Below, one piece after another: positions 1 to 9,465 of a stretch of 64,000 nt of DNA. The DNA is taken from contig DUZX01000001.1 in NCBI GenBank assembly GCA_013349325.1, positions 124,001-188,000 on the forward strand, written 5' to 3'. Both the position numbers and the translations under genes were made by a program. The notes beneath the pieces are model-generated. The model was not told where the DNA came from. It saw only the letters and a program-made list of their open reading frames with translations, and searched no databases. Origin of the DNA: Desulfuromonadales bacterium. GTDB taxonomy: Bacteria > Desulfobacterota > Desulfuromonadia > Geobacterales > Pseudopelobacteraceae. Positions within the stretch are counted from its first letter, which is position 1; each line of letters starts with the position of its first letter.

Positions 1-144
1 CTTCCGCCCCCCCCACACGCTGCAAACATTAAACAAACTGATAAAAAGATACTGGACCGCAAAATATTTTTAATCATAGAAGTGAATCTCCTTATTGGTA
101 AGATCCGCCTGCTCAGAGAGCAGGCGGGGTTGATGTACCTCTTA
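1..144. other. Left-edge intergenic region
   Basis: No supported coding sequence. Bases 1-100 are AT-rich apart from a C-run near 5-14. The one structured element is the hairpin at 105-127, listed separately, just past the end of the first minus-strand gene. Confidence 0.5.
105..127 (-). terminator. Hairpin downstream of the large secreted-protein gene
   Basis: A perfect 10-bp inverted repeat (CCGCCTGCTC at 105-114, GAGCAGGCGG at 118-127) with a 3-base loop lies 17 bases past the stop of the minus-strand gene ending at 145. Position and stem strength fit an end-of-operon terminator. There is no clear U-run directly after the stem on the minus strand, so it may instead be an RNA-stabilising hairpin. 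Confidence 0.5.
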
Positions 145-2985
145 CTACCAGCTGCCGATACCGATACTTCTTCTCAAAATCAAAATAACATCAGCAATAT
201 CGATGACATCATTACCTTGCGGAGCACCGGAAACAGCAAGCGGCGCTACATCATAACGTATCTTTTCCGCCGGAGTCAGTTTTGTGGGATCAAAGAATCC
301 CTGCAGAGTCTTGAGTGCATCGGCAATGGAAGGTGCTGCACCTGTTCCGCTGGAACCATTCCTCTTGACTGCAGTGACGCTGAAAATTCCAGGGATAGTT
401 CCGATAGTCAACGTAGTGTTGGAAGTGGCTCCCGGCATGGACGAAGAAGTTTGGCGAACTTTTACCTGATTGCCGGCACTTACCGTTGCCGCACTTTTTG
501 AGTATACGCTCCAATTGGCACCGCTGTCGGTGGAAACAGCATATTCGCCTCCAATTACAGAGATCGAAGCCGGAGCGGCAATCCCGGCAACCGTTATGGT
601 ATTCGATTCAATTGAAGTACTGGTGGGTACATCGGCTTGACCAGTAAAACTAAAGATAAAAGGCGATGCCGGCCCCTTCCAGCTCCAAATTTCAGTGGTG
701 CTGGTGGAGCTTCCGTCCGTATTTAATATCTCGGTACCAGTGGCATCGCCTACATAGACCTTATAGGTGGCGGTGAAGACCTGGTTCGGCTCGGTGATGG
801 AGGCTGCCGGAACTGCATAGACATTGTGGATCATGGTGCCGTCCCACTTCCACTTGGTTGAGCTGCCACCTGTACCGAATATGCCGGTATAGTTGTTGGC
901 GTAAACGATCGGCAGGCCAGTCATCATGTTTGAATAGGGCTGAGGCGTACCTGTTAATGCACCACTACTGGTCCCGCCGACTCCGAACATACCGTCAGCA
1001 AAATAGGTTTCAAGACCGTGTGACTGTGAAACGCGCTCGATCCAGATGCTGCCTCCCGGATACATGGCCTGAACCTGATAGGGAAGACTGCCGGGCAGTG
1101 TCAACCCGGATCCGTGAAGCGCGGAACTGTCATCCCAGCCGAGTTGACGGCTGATAGCCACCCCGCCATTGATAGCGCTCCAGGGTTTAGTCGGGTCATA
1201 CGTTCCGGCCGGAATATATGTCAGGGCCGGCATGGTCGTTCCAGGGAACGAGGGATGAGAGTTTATATCCTGAACCATTAGTTTTTTGGTGTCGGAGTCA
1301 TATTCCACATTCAGCATGGCCATCGGCATCCAGGAAGGCGGATTTGCATAACCGGTGGTTACGCTGAAGCTGGCGACAAAACTACCCAGATTCAGGTTGG
1401 TGACCGATGTCGTGAATGGTGTTGTTGCAGGAACCACACGCACCCTTACCAGATTTCCCGTCGCAACAGTGGCCGGAGTAGTAGTAGACGCAGCACTCCA
1501 GCTAACTCCGTTGTCTGTTGAGACCTGGTAGTCCGGATTTATGCCACCGGCTACGCTGATGGTAGAGTCAGCGGTAACAGTGATGGCATTGGAGGTAACA
1601 GAAAATGGCATGCCGGAAACGGAGGTATTGGCAGGAGCATTGGTTACCGGTGTGAAGGAGAGCGAAGGCGTAACAGAGGTGCCTGTGGTCACGACAAACT
1701 TGCCGGAGACACCGCCGATGGTCAGAGTTGTCGAAGAGGTGACACCCTCGTTGGCTGAAGAGGTCAGATGCACCTTAACCTTGTTGGTGTTTGCTATGGT
1801 ACCGGCTACGGAAGTCCAGCTACCCCAATTGGTTCCACCATCTGTTGAAATTGCATATTCTCCTCCAGCGCTTATGGAGATGCTGGCCGGTGCATTGATG
1901 CCGGAAACTGTTGCATTACTGGATGTTATGGGAGTGCTGATGGCAACACCGGTCTGGCTGGTGAAGCTGAATGCTGCAGGAGTTGTTATCGAACCAACCG
2001 TTGTGACACGAAATTGTCCTGAGCCGTTGGCCGTCGGGATAGCCAGCGTAGCGGTCGTTGTCGTTCCGGCAGCTGCGGAAGATGTCTGGCGCACTTTGAC
2101 TTTGTCATTGGTGTTTATCGTTCCGGCTACCGCGGTCCAGGCGCTCCAGTTAGTTCCGCCATCGGTGGAGATGGCATACTCACCGTCCCCGCCGGTGATG
2201 GCAATCGTAGTGTTGGCGTCTGTATGGGTATAGACATCGGACTCACGTGAAGTACTGGTAGCTACCCCGGTCTGGCTGGTAAAAACAAAGGGTGGTCCCT
2301 GCCAACCCCAGATGGTGTCTGTGGCTGCCGAGGCAACCTTAACGCCGTTTTTATCGACCAGCAGCTCATTGCCGGTCGCGTCACCCACATAAATCTTGTA
2401 GTAGGCTGAAAAAAACTGGTTTGGTTTTATCAGAGAACTGAACGCCACTGCATTGGTGTTATGGTCCATCATGCCGTCCCATTTCCACTTCTTGGGATCA
2501 CTCGTGTTGTAACCAAAGATGAGTCGATAGGTGTTACTCATTTCGAGCCCATCAGCACCGATAGCCTGGTAGGTATTGAGCCCCGGGGACTGTGACAGAC
2601 TCTGGATCCAGATGTTGGCATTTGGTCCATAATATGCCTGCACTGCGGGCAGGATCGCGGCAGCGGTCATTTCATTGGCATCATTCCAGCCGAAGCGACG
2701 ACTGAAAGCAGTACTGTTGAGAACAGCATAGGGCTGGGCCGGGTCGAAACCGGCAATTCCCGCCGTGGGTGCCCCCATCATATTTGTGTTGGTCGACAAT
2801 GGTGCAGCAAACGTGGTGGGTACTATGGCAAGCTTGTTGGTGGTCGCATCGAAACTGATGTCAAGCATGGTCATTGGCATCCAGCTCGGCGGGGTAGAAT
2901 AGGCCATTGCTGCCTGCGCCTGCCCTCCGGATCCAAGAATAACCATGAATAATGTAACTATTACAAATAGTGATCGTATATTCAT
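145..2985 (-). CDS. Large secreted protein with duplicated modules and dockerin-like end
   Basis: About 946 residues, family not recognised. I start at ATG 2985, which has AAGGAGAG upstream and opens a signal peptide ending near AQA. The upstream ATG at 3018 would put 11 polar residues before it. A module of roughly 220 residues occurs twice: each copy opens with PPSWMPM, includes a WKWDG...H motif and ends near YVGDATG. Between and after the copies are beta-rich repeats built around EYAISTDGGTNW and VKVRQTSS. The C-terminus (DVAPL...GNDVIDIADVILILRR) resembles a dockerin or EF-hand calcium-binding segment. It is the last gene of the TonB/metal-receptor operon, so surface metal or ligand capture is plausible, but function is inferred from context only. 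Confidence 0.8.
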   Translation of the reverse strand: MNIRSLFVIVTLFMVILGSGGQAQAAMAYSTPPSWMPMTMLDISFDATTNKLAIVPTTFAAPLSTNTNMMGAPTAGIAGFDPAQPYAVLNSTAFSRRFGWNDANEMTAAAILPAVQAYYGPNANIWIQSLSQSPGLNTYQAIGADGLEMSNTYRLIFGYNTSDPKKWKWDGMMDHNTNAVAFSSLIKPNQFFSAYYKIYVGDATGNELLVDKNGVKVASAATDTIWGWQGPPFVFTSQTGVATSTSRESDVYTHTDANTTIAITGGDGEYAISTDGGTNWSAWTAVAGTINTNDKVKVRQTSSAAAGTTTTATLAIPTANGSGQFRVTTVGSITTPAAFSFTSQTGVAISTPITSSNATVSGINAPASISISAGGEYAISTDGGTNWGSWTSVAGTIANTNKVKVHLTSSANEGVTSSTTLTIGGVSGKFVVTTGTSVTPSLSFTPVTNAPANTSVSGMPFSVTSNAITVTADSTISVAGGINPDYQVSTDNGVSWSAASTTTPATVATGNLVRVRVVPATTPFTTSVTNLNLGSFVASFSVTTGYANPPSWMPMAMLNVEYDSDTKKLMVQDINSHPSFPGTTMPALTYIPAGTYDPTKPWSAINGGVAISRQLGWDDSSALHGSGLTLPGSLPYQVQAMYPGGSIWIERVSQSHGLETYFADGMFGVGGTSSGALTGTPQPYSNMMTGLPIVYANNYTGIFGTGGSSTKWKWDGTMIHNVYAVPAASITEPNQVFTATYKVYVGDATGTEILNTDGSSTSTTEIWSWKGPASPFIFSFTGQADVPTSTSIESNTITVAGIAAPASISVIGGEYAVSTDSGANWSVYSKSAATVSAGNQVKVRQTSSSMPGATSNTTLTIGTIPGIFSVTAVKRNGSSGTGAAPSIADALKTLQGFFDPTKLTPAEKIRYDVAPLAVSGAPQGNDVIDIADVILILRRSIGIGSW

Positions 2986-3026
2986 ACATCTCTCCTTTTT
3001 CTGAATTAGGTCGTTCACAAAAAAAT

Positions 3027-3539
3027 TCAGGTTGCAAGGAAAGAGATTTGGGGGGGATGGTCCGGAGGTTCACCAGGCCAATCAATTGTGCAGTCAGGAC
3101 TGCGTGCCGTTAAGGTCGCTTCCGACACAACAGGATCAGTCGTGCCGAGAGCATACGGGAAGACATCCCCGTGCTCCACACCCAGCAATGCAGCGGTTTT
3201 CCCACTGCTGCAGGGTCGTGAACTGATAGTCGTCAGTATGTTTTTTGTACCGGTCTGGTTTTTCTTGCAGCAATCAGCCTGATCCTGGTCGTCGCCATGA
3301 TCTTCGTAATGTTCGTCGTCGTGTCCAGCCAGTAACTTTTTCTGCCAGCAGCAGCAGGTATGATTGGCGCTCCGTTCCGTAGAACAGCCGCACAGCGAGC
3401 ATTCGCCGGCACATTCGCCGATTAAAATTTGGGCGACCAGCTCCGTACGCATAGCAAGAGGCGCAAGCGGACTGACGACAATCGTCGCATACAGGATGAC
3501 AAGCACGAGTGCAGGTATGAAGCGGGGTAGTCTGAACAT
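3027..3539 (-). CDS. Cys/His-rich membrane-anchored protein, copy 2
   Basis: 170 residues with one N-terminal hydrophobic segment ending in SPLAPLAM, so probably membrane-anchored or exported. The cysteine pattern C-x3-C-x2-C-x-C-x9-CCC-WQKKL is followed by a His/Asp-rich stretch, a second CC pair and the C-terminal tail PPDHPPQIS. The gene at 9466-10029 shares this architecture (C-x3-C-x4-C-x9-CCC-WQKKL, later CC, PPDPPPQIS), so the two are paralogues flanking tonB-exbBD and the receptor. The start lies 5 bases after the preceding stop codon, indicating one transcript. Metal binding is inferred from the ligand-rich composition and the copper-type receptor alongside. No named family was recognised. 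Confidence 0.8.
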   Translation of the reverse strand: MFRLPRFIPALVLVILYATIVVSPLAPLAMRTELVAQILIGECAGECSLCGCSTERSANHTCCCWQKKLLAGHDDEHYEDHGDDQDQADCCKKNQTGTKNILTTISSRPCSSGKTAALLGVEHGDVFPYALGTTDPVVSEATLTARSPDCTIDWPGEPPDHPPQISFLAT

Positions 3540-3544
3540 GAAAC

Positions 3545-5173
3545 TTATTCTGCTAATCCTTTCGTAATAATTTGAGATTTGGGGTAACCACTCATCGAAC
3601 CGACCGTTCCATACCCGGCAATCGTCGTCCCGGTCATACAGACTGAGCTCATCATGCCGCCAGCGGCGCAGTCTGCATACGCCAGTTTGTCGACTTGAGC
3701 CTGTGTCAACGCTGCCGCCGGATTCGCTGTGTTAACGAATATCCTGGCATAGGCATTGCCTACCCCGCCAGCTTTGGGGTTGAGGGCACCCGGAAAACCG
3801 TAATACTGACTGTTTCCTGTGCCCGGCTCCCATCCATTCCCGCCCCACGCTGTCGAAAGAGTGTTTGTTGTCGGCAACAGAAAGGTGGTTACCAGCACAC
3901 CTCCCAGCGTCGGCTCATAAACTGACGAAAGCTGATTATTGAGCGTTAACCAGGTCATCGTGTCATTCGGATAACCAACCGCCCCGCCTGTCATTGATTC
4001 ACTCAGAGTGCCGCGAAGATTCGTCACCGTGCCGGTTGTAGCGTTGAACGTAAACGATCCGATAAATATTGAATTATTGGGCTGTGTATCAGGCTCATAA
4101 AATGTTTCTACTACGTTATAGGCAGTTATAACATCGGCATACTCTGACGGCGCTCCACTACCAAGGGCGTTCGCAGCAGTAACCGAGAAAGCGTAACCGG
4201 AACATGTTGACGGACAGGAGACCGTAAGAGGAAATGCAGTCCCGGTCGCACTGATACCGGCTGGCTTGGAAGTCACGGTATAGCCGGTGATTGGACTGCC
4301 CCCACTGTTGGTTGTACCGACAATAACGCTAACCGTATTGGAAACAGTACCCGCTGTAGCAAGAACTCCGGTAGGTGCAGCGGGAACCGTACTACCTGAT
4401 GGAGCAGAAACTGTTATGCTCTGTATCACCCGCGGAGCCGGATTGAAGTAGGTGTCGCCTGGCTGATCTGCAGCAATGCTGCACGTCCCGACCGTAAGAT
4501 CGGTTACCAGACCGCTGGTACTATCAACCATACAGACCGTTGGAGTCATGCTGCTGTAACGTACCGCCAGCGCGGAACTGGCTGAGGCCGTTACGCGTGC
4601 AGTTCCGCCAAAACTCAGTACAGGCACTGGACCAAAACTGATTGTCTGATCGGGATTGAAATTGACCGTAATACTCTGTGTCACCTGAGGTGCCGGAGCA
4701 AATGTAGAATTTCCGGACTGATTGGCGGCAATGGTACAGGTGCCGCCGATAAGATCAGTGACAATACCCGTACCGGCATCAACAGTGCAGACGTTTGGCG
4801 TCGTGCTGCTATAGCTGATTGCCAGGCCGGAACTGGCTGTGGCCGTAACGGTTGCGCTGCCTCCTTGAGACAACTGCGGAGCAGTGCCGAAACTGATAGT
4901 CTGCTGGCGCGCTTCGATTGAAGGGCCTGTGATACCGCAAGCCCCCGAAAGCATCAGAATCAAAGCTGAAATACTGAAGACAACCCGTTCTTTTTTAAAG
5001 ATATACTGCAAACGGTATAAAATTGAGATTTTGTAGGGGCGCGGTCCGTGACCCGCCCTTGTTGCAACAGGCATCATTGTAGACAATTGCATCGAGGGCG
5101 GGTCTGGGACGCAGCCCCTACGAAAAACGAATCTTAACGCCGTGCTAAATATTATGCTCTCGCTGATGTTCAT
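3545..5173 (-). CDS. Ig-like repeat lipoprotein with repeat-derived N-terminus
   Basis: About 542 residues from ATG 5173 (AAGGA upstream). A hydrophobic segment ends in LSGAC (Cys79), a plausible but non-canonical lipobox. Next come two bacterial Ig-like repeats of about 85 residues (QTISFG... to ...QSITV), a fibronectin-III-like domain starting near PAAPTGVLATAG, and an unrecognised C-terminal domain rich in Gly, Thr and Asn. Residues 18-47, ahead of the hydrophobic segment, are encoded by a palindromic repeat at 5033-5121, so the native N-terminus was probably split by an insertion and the translated start is uncertain. An internal TTG nearer the signal segment is possible. It lies between the receptor gene and the second Cys-rich gene and is probably an exported component of the same system. 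Confidence 0.7.
   Translation of the reverse strand: MNISESIIFSTALRFVFRRGCVPDPPSMQLSTMMPVATRAGHGPRPYKISILYRLQYIFKKERVVFSISALILMLSGACGITGPSIEARQQTISFGTAPQLSQGGSATVTATASSGLAISYSSTTPNVCTVDAGTGIVTDLIGGTCTIAANQSGNSTFAPAPQVTQSITVNFNPDQTISFGPVPVLSFGGTARVTASASSALAVRYSSMTPTVCMVDSTSGLVTDLTVGTCSIAADQPGDTYFNPAPRVIQSITVSAPSGSTVPAAPTGVLATAGTVSNTVSVIVGTTNSGGSPITGYTVTSKPAGISATGTAFPLTVSCPSTCSGYAFSVTAANALGSGAPSEYADVITAYNVVETFYEPDTQPNNSIFIGSFTFNATTGTVTNLRGTLSESMTGGAVGYPNDTMTWLTLNNQLSSVYEPTLGGVLVTTFLLPTTNTLSTAWGGNGWEPGTGNSQYYGFPGALNPKAGGVGNAYARIFVNTANPAAALTQAQVDKLAYADCAAGGMMSSVCMTGTTIAGYGTVGSMSGYPKSQIITKGLAE
5033..5121. repeat. Palindromic repeat element inside a gene
   Basis: An 89-bp element bounded by 27-base imperfect inverted repeats (5033-5059 and 5095-5121, about 5 mismatches). 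Both ends read GTAGGGGC on opposite strands, and the inner parts share ACCCGCCCT. It resembles mobile palindromic (REP/MITE-like) units. It has no stop in the host gene's frame and so adds about 30 residues to the lipoprotein. Confidence 0.75.
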
Positions 5174-5202
5174 GATTTTTTTTCCTTTTACCCTGTGTTG
5201 TT

Positions 5203-7413
5203 TCAAAAGTGCATGTTCAGCGCGACATTGAACGAGCGCCCCATGCCGGGGACAGGAACTCCCCACGCAATGCCGTTTGTTGTCATCGACGCCCCCTGAC
5301 CAACGTACGCGCCCCCCAGCGGAGTCGAATAAAAGCGGTCGAAGAGATTTTCGATACCGACATCAAGCCGGGCATATTTCCACTCGTAGCTGCTGCGCAG
5401 ATTGAGGAGAGTGTAGCCTCCGGTCTGCATCTCATTGCGGACCTGCGACACCTTTTCCTTATCCGCAACCACCTGTAATTCGAGGGTATTAGACCAGCCC
5501 CCCAAGCGTTGGATAACAGACAGCTTCGCATTCAGCGGCATGATGTTGTAGAGATTATCGCCCGTGGTCTTGTTTTCACCCCTGACGTAATTCAGCAGCC
5601 CGGTCGCGGAAAAACTGCCGAAATCGACCGTTTTTCCCAACATCACATGCCCGGAAAGATCCAGACCGTACAGTTGGGCAGACTGATTTACATACTGAAG
5701 CAGCACAAATCCGTTTGTGGCAGCCACGTTCGCGGGGCTGCACTGACCGAAGTCGCAGCGTTGCGCATCAATGTAGTCCTGCACGTACGTATAGTAGCCG
5801 GTCGCCTTTATTCCCCACTGCTCTTTGTCGGCTGCATGCCAGTCGCCGGTGACACTGACCGTGTTGGCCACCTCGGGTTTCAGGTCATTATTGCCGACAT
5901 AGCCGTTGCCATCTCCGGCCATATTATTCATCAAGGCCGCCATGGCATTGGTAGCCCAGGGATAGCGCTGGTAGAGATTCGGCGAGCGTGATTTACGCGC
6001 ATACCCGACTTCATAGCTCTGCGCCGCACCCGGGGTATAGCGCGCCAAAGCCGTCAGATCCCAGTTATGGTCGGTCCGCTCATGCCCCCGCGCGTTGAAA
6101 GCAGCCGCATCGTTGCCCCAGAGTCCGGCCAGACCATTATCATACCCCTGAACGGGGCCCGCATTAGTCACAACTGTGTCGCTGCGGACACCCAGCTGGC
6201 TGAGCCACTGCTGATTCCACTCTGCTTCCCATTCAACAAAAGCATCAAATTTCTCCCGTTGTCCGTAATCCAAATTCCAGAACGCATTCGGCCCCATTGA
6301 GCCTCCGACCGCCGGCCACCAGTCGTTCATGGTATAATTCTGATACTCGGCGCCTACCCGCAGGGTATCCTTTTCAGAGAGCATGATGTTCCCCTGCAGC
6401 TGCGCCCCTCTGGTCTCGGCTTTTGTTTCCATCGGCATGCCGGTACCGTAAAAGAACCTGTCAGATCCCATGTCCATCTTGTGTGCGGTGTCCTGGCCGT
6501 AGATGCGTGCTTTCAGTTCGCCCCACTGATACTGGCCCGTATAGCGCAGGTTGATCTGACTGTTTCTGTTGGCGGTCATGTCCATACGCTGGTTTGGAAA
6601 ACCCTCGAAATCGACCTCCTGCCGACTCAAATTCAGCTCCATCAGGTGCCCTTCGTAGCGTAGCGCCAGACCGATATCCCTGTTTGTCGCTCCGTTGTAT
6701 GACGACGATCCGACAACATTTCCGGGGATCAGCGGACCGCCCTCCTGCCCCTGGGTAACCGGTTTAAAGCCCCTCCCGGCCTTGTAATTATCCGATTGAG
6801 AGCTTGACTCGCTATACGACACATTTACCCATCGTCCGGCCAGTGTGGCCCCGAAATTGTAGCCAAAGGCGGTGCCGTTGCTACGGAAGAACGAACCGGC
6901 CTTCCCCTTGACACGTACGTTCTCACCGGCGTCGGCAAATTCGGGCGATGCTGACTCCACCTGTATAGAACCTCCGATGCTGTCACCCCCGACGCTGACC
7001 GGTGTGATACCGGAAAACACGGTGACTTTGGCAACCTTGGTCGGATCGATGTAGGAAAGCACCGAATTCATATGGTTGGGGCAGGCCGACGTAAGATCCA
7101 TGCCATCCACCTGAACACGTATACGGTCATCCGCCAGTCCGTGAATGGCAGGAAGACTTGAAATGCCCCCTGCTCCGTAAAGACTTACTCCCGGAACATC
7201 TTGTAATAGTCGCGCGCTATCGCTGGTTGCAGCCTTCTGTGACCCCAGACCCGCTTCATTAAGACGGGATGTACTTGCAGAACTGGCCGAAGACTCTTCC
7301 TGTGTTCCTGAGACCGTGATTTCCGATAACTCTTCAACCTTTTCCGCATACGCTGCGGAGCTCAGCTGAACAAGCAGTACGGCAACCGGCATAATCGTGT
7401 GCAGCTTCTTCAT
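5203..7413 (-). CDS. OprC/NosA-like TonB-dependent outer-membrane metal receptor
   Basis: 736 residues: signal peptide (about 1-23), a TonB-box-like segment (EITVSG), plug domain, then a 22-strand-type barrel ending in a terminal Phe (NMHF). Two motifs are diagnostic. CPNHM gives CxxxM with Cys111 and Met115 in the plug, and HKM gives HxM with His311 and Met313 in the barrel. These match the CxxxM-HxM copper site known from Pseudomonas OprC. AAGGAAG precedes ATG 7413, 12 bases after the exbD stop, so the receptor is co-transcribed with its own TonB-ExbB-ExbD motor. I infer copper as substrate from the motif. The cobalamin genes upstream leave cobalt as an alternative. Confidence 0.9.
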   Translation of the reverse strand: MKKLHTIMPVAVLLVQLSSAAYAEKVEELSEITVSGTQEESSASSASTSRLNEAGLGSQKAATSDSARLLQDVPGVSLYGAGGISSLPAIHGLADDRIRVQVDGMDLTSACPNHMNSVLSYIDPTKVAKVTVFSGITPVSVGGDSIGGSIQVESASPEFADAGENVRVKGKAGSFFRSNGTAFGYNFGATLAGRWVNVSYSESSSQSDNYKAGRGFKPVTQGQEGGPLIPGNVVGSSSYNGATNRDIGLALRYEGHLMELNLSRQEVDFEGFPNQRMDMTANRNSQINLRYTGQYQWGELKARIYGQDTAHKMDMGSDRFFYGTGMPMETKAETRGAQLQGNIMLSEKDTLRVGAEYQNYTMNDWWPAVGGSMGPNAFWNLDYGQREKFDAFVEWEAEWNQQWLSQLGVRSDTVVTNAGPVQGYDNGLAGLWGNDAAAFNARGHERTDHNWDLTALARYTPGAAQSYEVGYARKSRSPNLYQRYPWATNAMAALMNNMAGDGNGYVGNNDLKPEVANTVSVTGDWHAADKEQWGIKATGYYTYVQDYIDAQRCDFGQCSPANVAATNGFVLLQYVNQSAQLYGLDLSGHVMLGKTVDFGSFSATGLLNYVRGENKTTGDNLYNIMPLNAKLSVIQRLGGWSNTLELQVVADKEKVSQVRNEMQTGGYTLLNLRSSYEWKYARLDVGIENLFDRFYSTPLGGAYVGQGASMTTNGIAWGVPVPGMGRSFNVALNMHF

Positions 7414-7425
7414 GATGTTCTTCCT

Positions 7426-7848
7426 TTATTGAACGTTGCTCGGATCGGTTACAAAACCGATTCGCGTGATGCCCGCCTTGGTAGCACTGGACATAACCTG
7501 AGCCACCAGTTCGTAATATGCCTGCCGGTCGGCACGAATGTGCAGCTCCGGCTGCGGCTCTTTTTTTGCTTCGGCTGCAAACCGTGCCGACAGTGAAACC
7601 AGAGAAACGGATTCCCCGTTCCAGAACAGTGAGCCGTCTTTGCGTATGCCGAACTGAATATGGTCAGGCTTGGTAATATTGGCAGAACTGGATGCCTTGG
7701 GGAGATCAACCTTGACCGCATGGGTTAAGAGCGGTGCCGTGATGATGAATATGACCAGCAGCACCAGCATGACATCCACCATCGGCACCATGTTCATGTC
7801 TGACATCGGCCCCTGCTGGCGGCGTTGATTAAAACTTCCGATTGCCAT
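7426..7848 (-). CDS. exbD: ExbD/TolR-family biopolymer transport protein
   Basis: 140 residues from ATG 7848, with AAGGAAG upstream. The longer in-frame ORF would overlap exbB and has no site. One N-terminal transmembrane helix carries the conserved aspartate (Asp25 in VPMVDVMLVL), which conducts protons in the ExbB-ExbD motor, followed by a periplasmic domain. It lies 13 bases after exbB and directly ahead of the OprC-like receptor. It should form, with ExbB and TonB, the inner-membrane complex that powers that receptor. Confidence 0.9.
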   Translation of the reverse strand: MAIGSFNQRRQQGPMSDMNMVPMVDVMLVLLVIFIITAPLLTHAVKVDLPKASSSANITKPDHIQFGIRKDGSLFWNGESVSLVSLSARFAAEAKKEPQPELHIRADRQAYYELVAQVMSSATKAGITRIGFVTDPSNVQ

Positions 7849-7861
7849 ATCCGCTTCCTTT

Positions 7862-8593
7862 TCAGCGAGTCTGCACGGCAGAATTCTGCCGCACTTCAAA
7901 CGGTGAGTCCGTTGATGTCTTTTCACCAACGGTAACCAGCATGTACAGGTCATGGGCGAAACCGTCCAGACGGGCCAGCCAGATACGATTGCGACGATTG
8001 AACGAGTTGTAGGCCAATACAGCCGGGATGGCGACAGCCAGGCCGACAGCGGTCATGATCAGAGCTTCACCGACCGGACCGGCCACCTTTTCCAATGTTC
8101 CTTGACCGCTCAACCCGATAAACACCAGAGCATGGTAGATACCCCAGACGGTACCGAACAAACCGATATAGGGAGCAGCCGAACCGGCAGTTGCCAGCAC
8201 GGTCAAGCCGGTTTCACTGCGGGCGGCCTCCTGTTCGAGAGCATTACGCAGGGCACGAGTAACAAACTCGGAAAGCCCGCCGGCCGACGCTAGTTTCTGA
8301 ACACCATGGCGACTTCCGTCCCGCCCTGCAGTCAAGGCCTGGTTGGCGAGTTCGGCAAAGGCGTTATCTGCATCTTCACACTGCAGGATCTTTTCCATGT
8401 CCTGCAATGACTCGGCCTCCCAGAACTTTTTAAGAAACAGATCGGCCCGTCTACGGGCGGAAAAGTTTGCTATCGTTCTGGTCAGAATCAGATACCAGCT
8501 GGCAACCGACATCCCGATCAGAAGCAGGAGTACTGCTAAACCAACACCATCAGTTTGTGAAATAAAATGGGCAAATCCGAGTTTCTGTTCCAT
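7862..8593 (-). CDS. exbB: ExbB/TolQ-family proton-channel protein
   Basis: 243 residues with three transmembrane segments (about 15-35, 130-150 and 170-190) and the MotA/TolQ/ExbB core. ALRNALEQEAARSETGL leads into TAGSAAPYIGLFGTVWGI, the family signature. AAAGGA precedes ATG 8593, one base after the tonB stop, showing translational coupling. It assembles with ExbD into the proton-driven motor that energises TonB. Being in the receptor operon it is probably a dedicated copy. Confidence 0.92.
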   Translation of the reverse strand: MEQKLGFAHFISQTDGVGLAVLLLLIGMSVASWYLILTRTIANFSARRRADLFLKKFWEAESLQDMEKILQCEDADNAFAELANQALTAGRDGSRHGVQKLASAGGLSEFVTRALRNALEQEAARSETGLTVLATAGSAAPYIGLFGTVWGIYHALVFIGLSGQGTLEKVAGPVGEALIMTAVGLAVAIPAVLAYNSFNRRNRIWLARLDGFAHDLYMLVTVGEKTSTDSPFEVRQNSAVQTR

Positions 8594-8594
8594 G

Positions 8595-9299
8595 TCAGCG
8601 TCCTTTTAACGCAAAATTGAATGGCTGCACGGCAACCGAACGCACTGCGACCCCATTACGTCTGGCCGGGCTGCAGCGCCAGCTTTTTACCGCATTGACA
8701 GCGGCCTCATCAAGTCGCGAAAAGCCTGACGATGTCTTTACATCGACCGTAACCACCCGGCCACGTTCATCCAGCTCGACCAACAGAACGGTTTTACCCT
8801 GTTCGGCAAGCCGGAGCGACTGCTTCGGATAAGAAGGCGCCGTCCGCTCCGCGCAGCTTACTGAAAGTTCACCGGCCAGAAGTACCGGTTGAGCTTCTGA
8901 AACAGATGCCGATACATTTTCCGTCCGGGAAACAGCAGGCAAACTCAGCGGTTGAGGGGCTGGCTGGACCTTTACAACCGGCGCAGGCGGTACAACCGGT
9001 TCAGATGGCAACGTAACCGGCCTCGGGCTCGCCAGAATCAGTGGAGCTGAAGGCGCAACTGGTCGAGGTATTTCCCGTTTGACCGGATCTGGTTGAGGAG
9101 TTTGCGGGACAGGCGGTCCGGCATTTTTTGCCTTTGAAACAGGATTAATGACGCTTACAAACATGGTCAGCGCCTCATTCGGTGGCGGTATCAGGTGGTA
9201 ACTCCAGAGACCGTAGAGCAGAGCGGCATGCAGCAGCAGTGTCGCCGCAAGCCCGGCGGTTCTGGCCTGCTTCATATGTAAGCCGGTTTGATGCTTCAT
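8595..9299 (-). CDS. tonB: Energy transducer TonB
   Basis: About 234 residues from ATG 9299. A weak GGA lies upstream; ATG 9275 is an alternative and the ORF extends further without support. It has one N-terminal transmembrane helix with a T-x3-H motif (compare S-x3-H in TonB), a Pro/Val/Lys-rich periplasm-spanning linker (about 70-145), and a C-terminal TonB domain with YPKQSLRLAEQGKTVLLVEL, SGFSRLDEAAVNAVKSWR and a final beta strand. It sits in the order tonB-exbB-exbD-receptor, so it should couple the motor to the OprC-like receptor. A 166-bp gap separates it from the Cys-rich gene upstream. Confidence 0.9.
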   Translation of the reverse strand: MKHQTGLHMKQARTAGLAATLLLHAALLYGLWSYHLIPPPNEALTMFVSVINPVSKAKNAGPPVPQTPQPDPVKREIPRPVAPSAPLILASPRPVTLPSEPVVPPAPVVKVQPAPQPLSLPAVSRTENVSASVSEAQPVLLAGELSVSCAERTAPSYPKQSLRLAEQGKTVLLVELDERGRVVTVDVKTSSGFSRLDEAAVNAVKSWRCSPARRNGVAVRSVAVQPFNFALKGR

Positions 9300-9465
9300 A
9301 ACGATCCATAATTTATTGTCTGCAGATAATTGTAACCATATATGCTGGCACCCTGAAAAAAAGCAGGGGGCGACAACAGGTCTGAACAGATAAACCGGAA
9401 GTGCACATAAGCTTGCCAACCGGGAGTGATACTGTTTCAGACGCGCTTCAGGTTATTTTAGAGTT

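Noticed and set aside
1541..2233. 230-residue plus-strand ORF
   Set aside because: Antisense shadow of the repetitive Thr/Ser/Ala-rich secreted protein; no start site and no family features.
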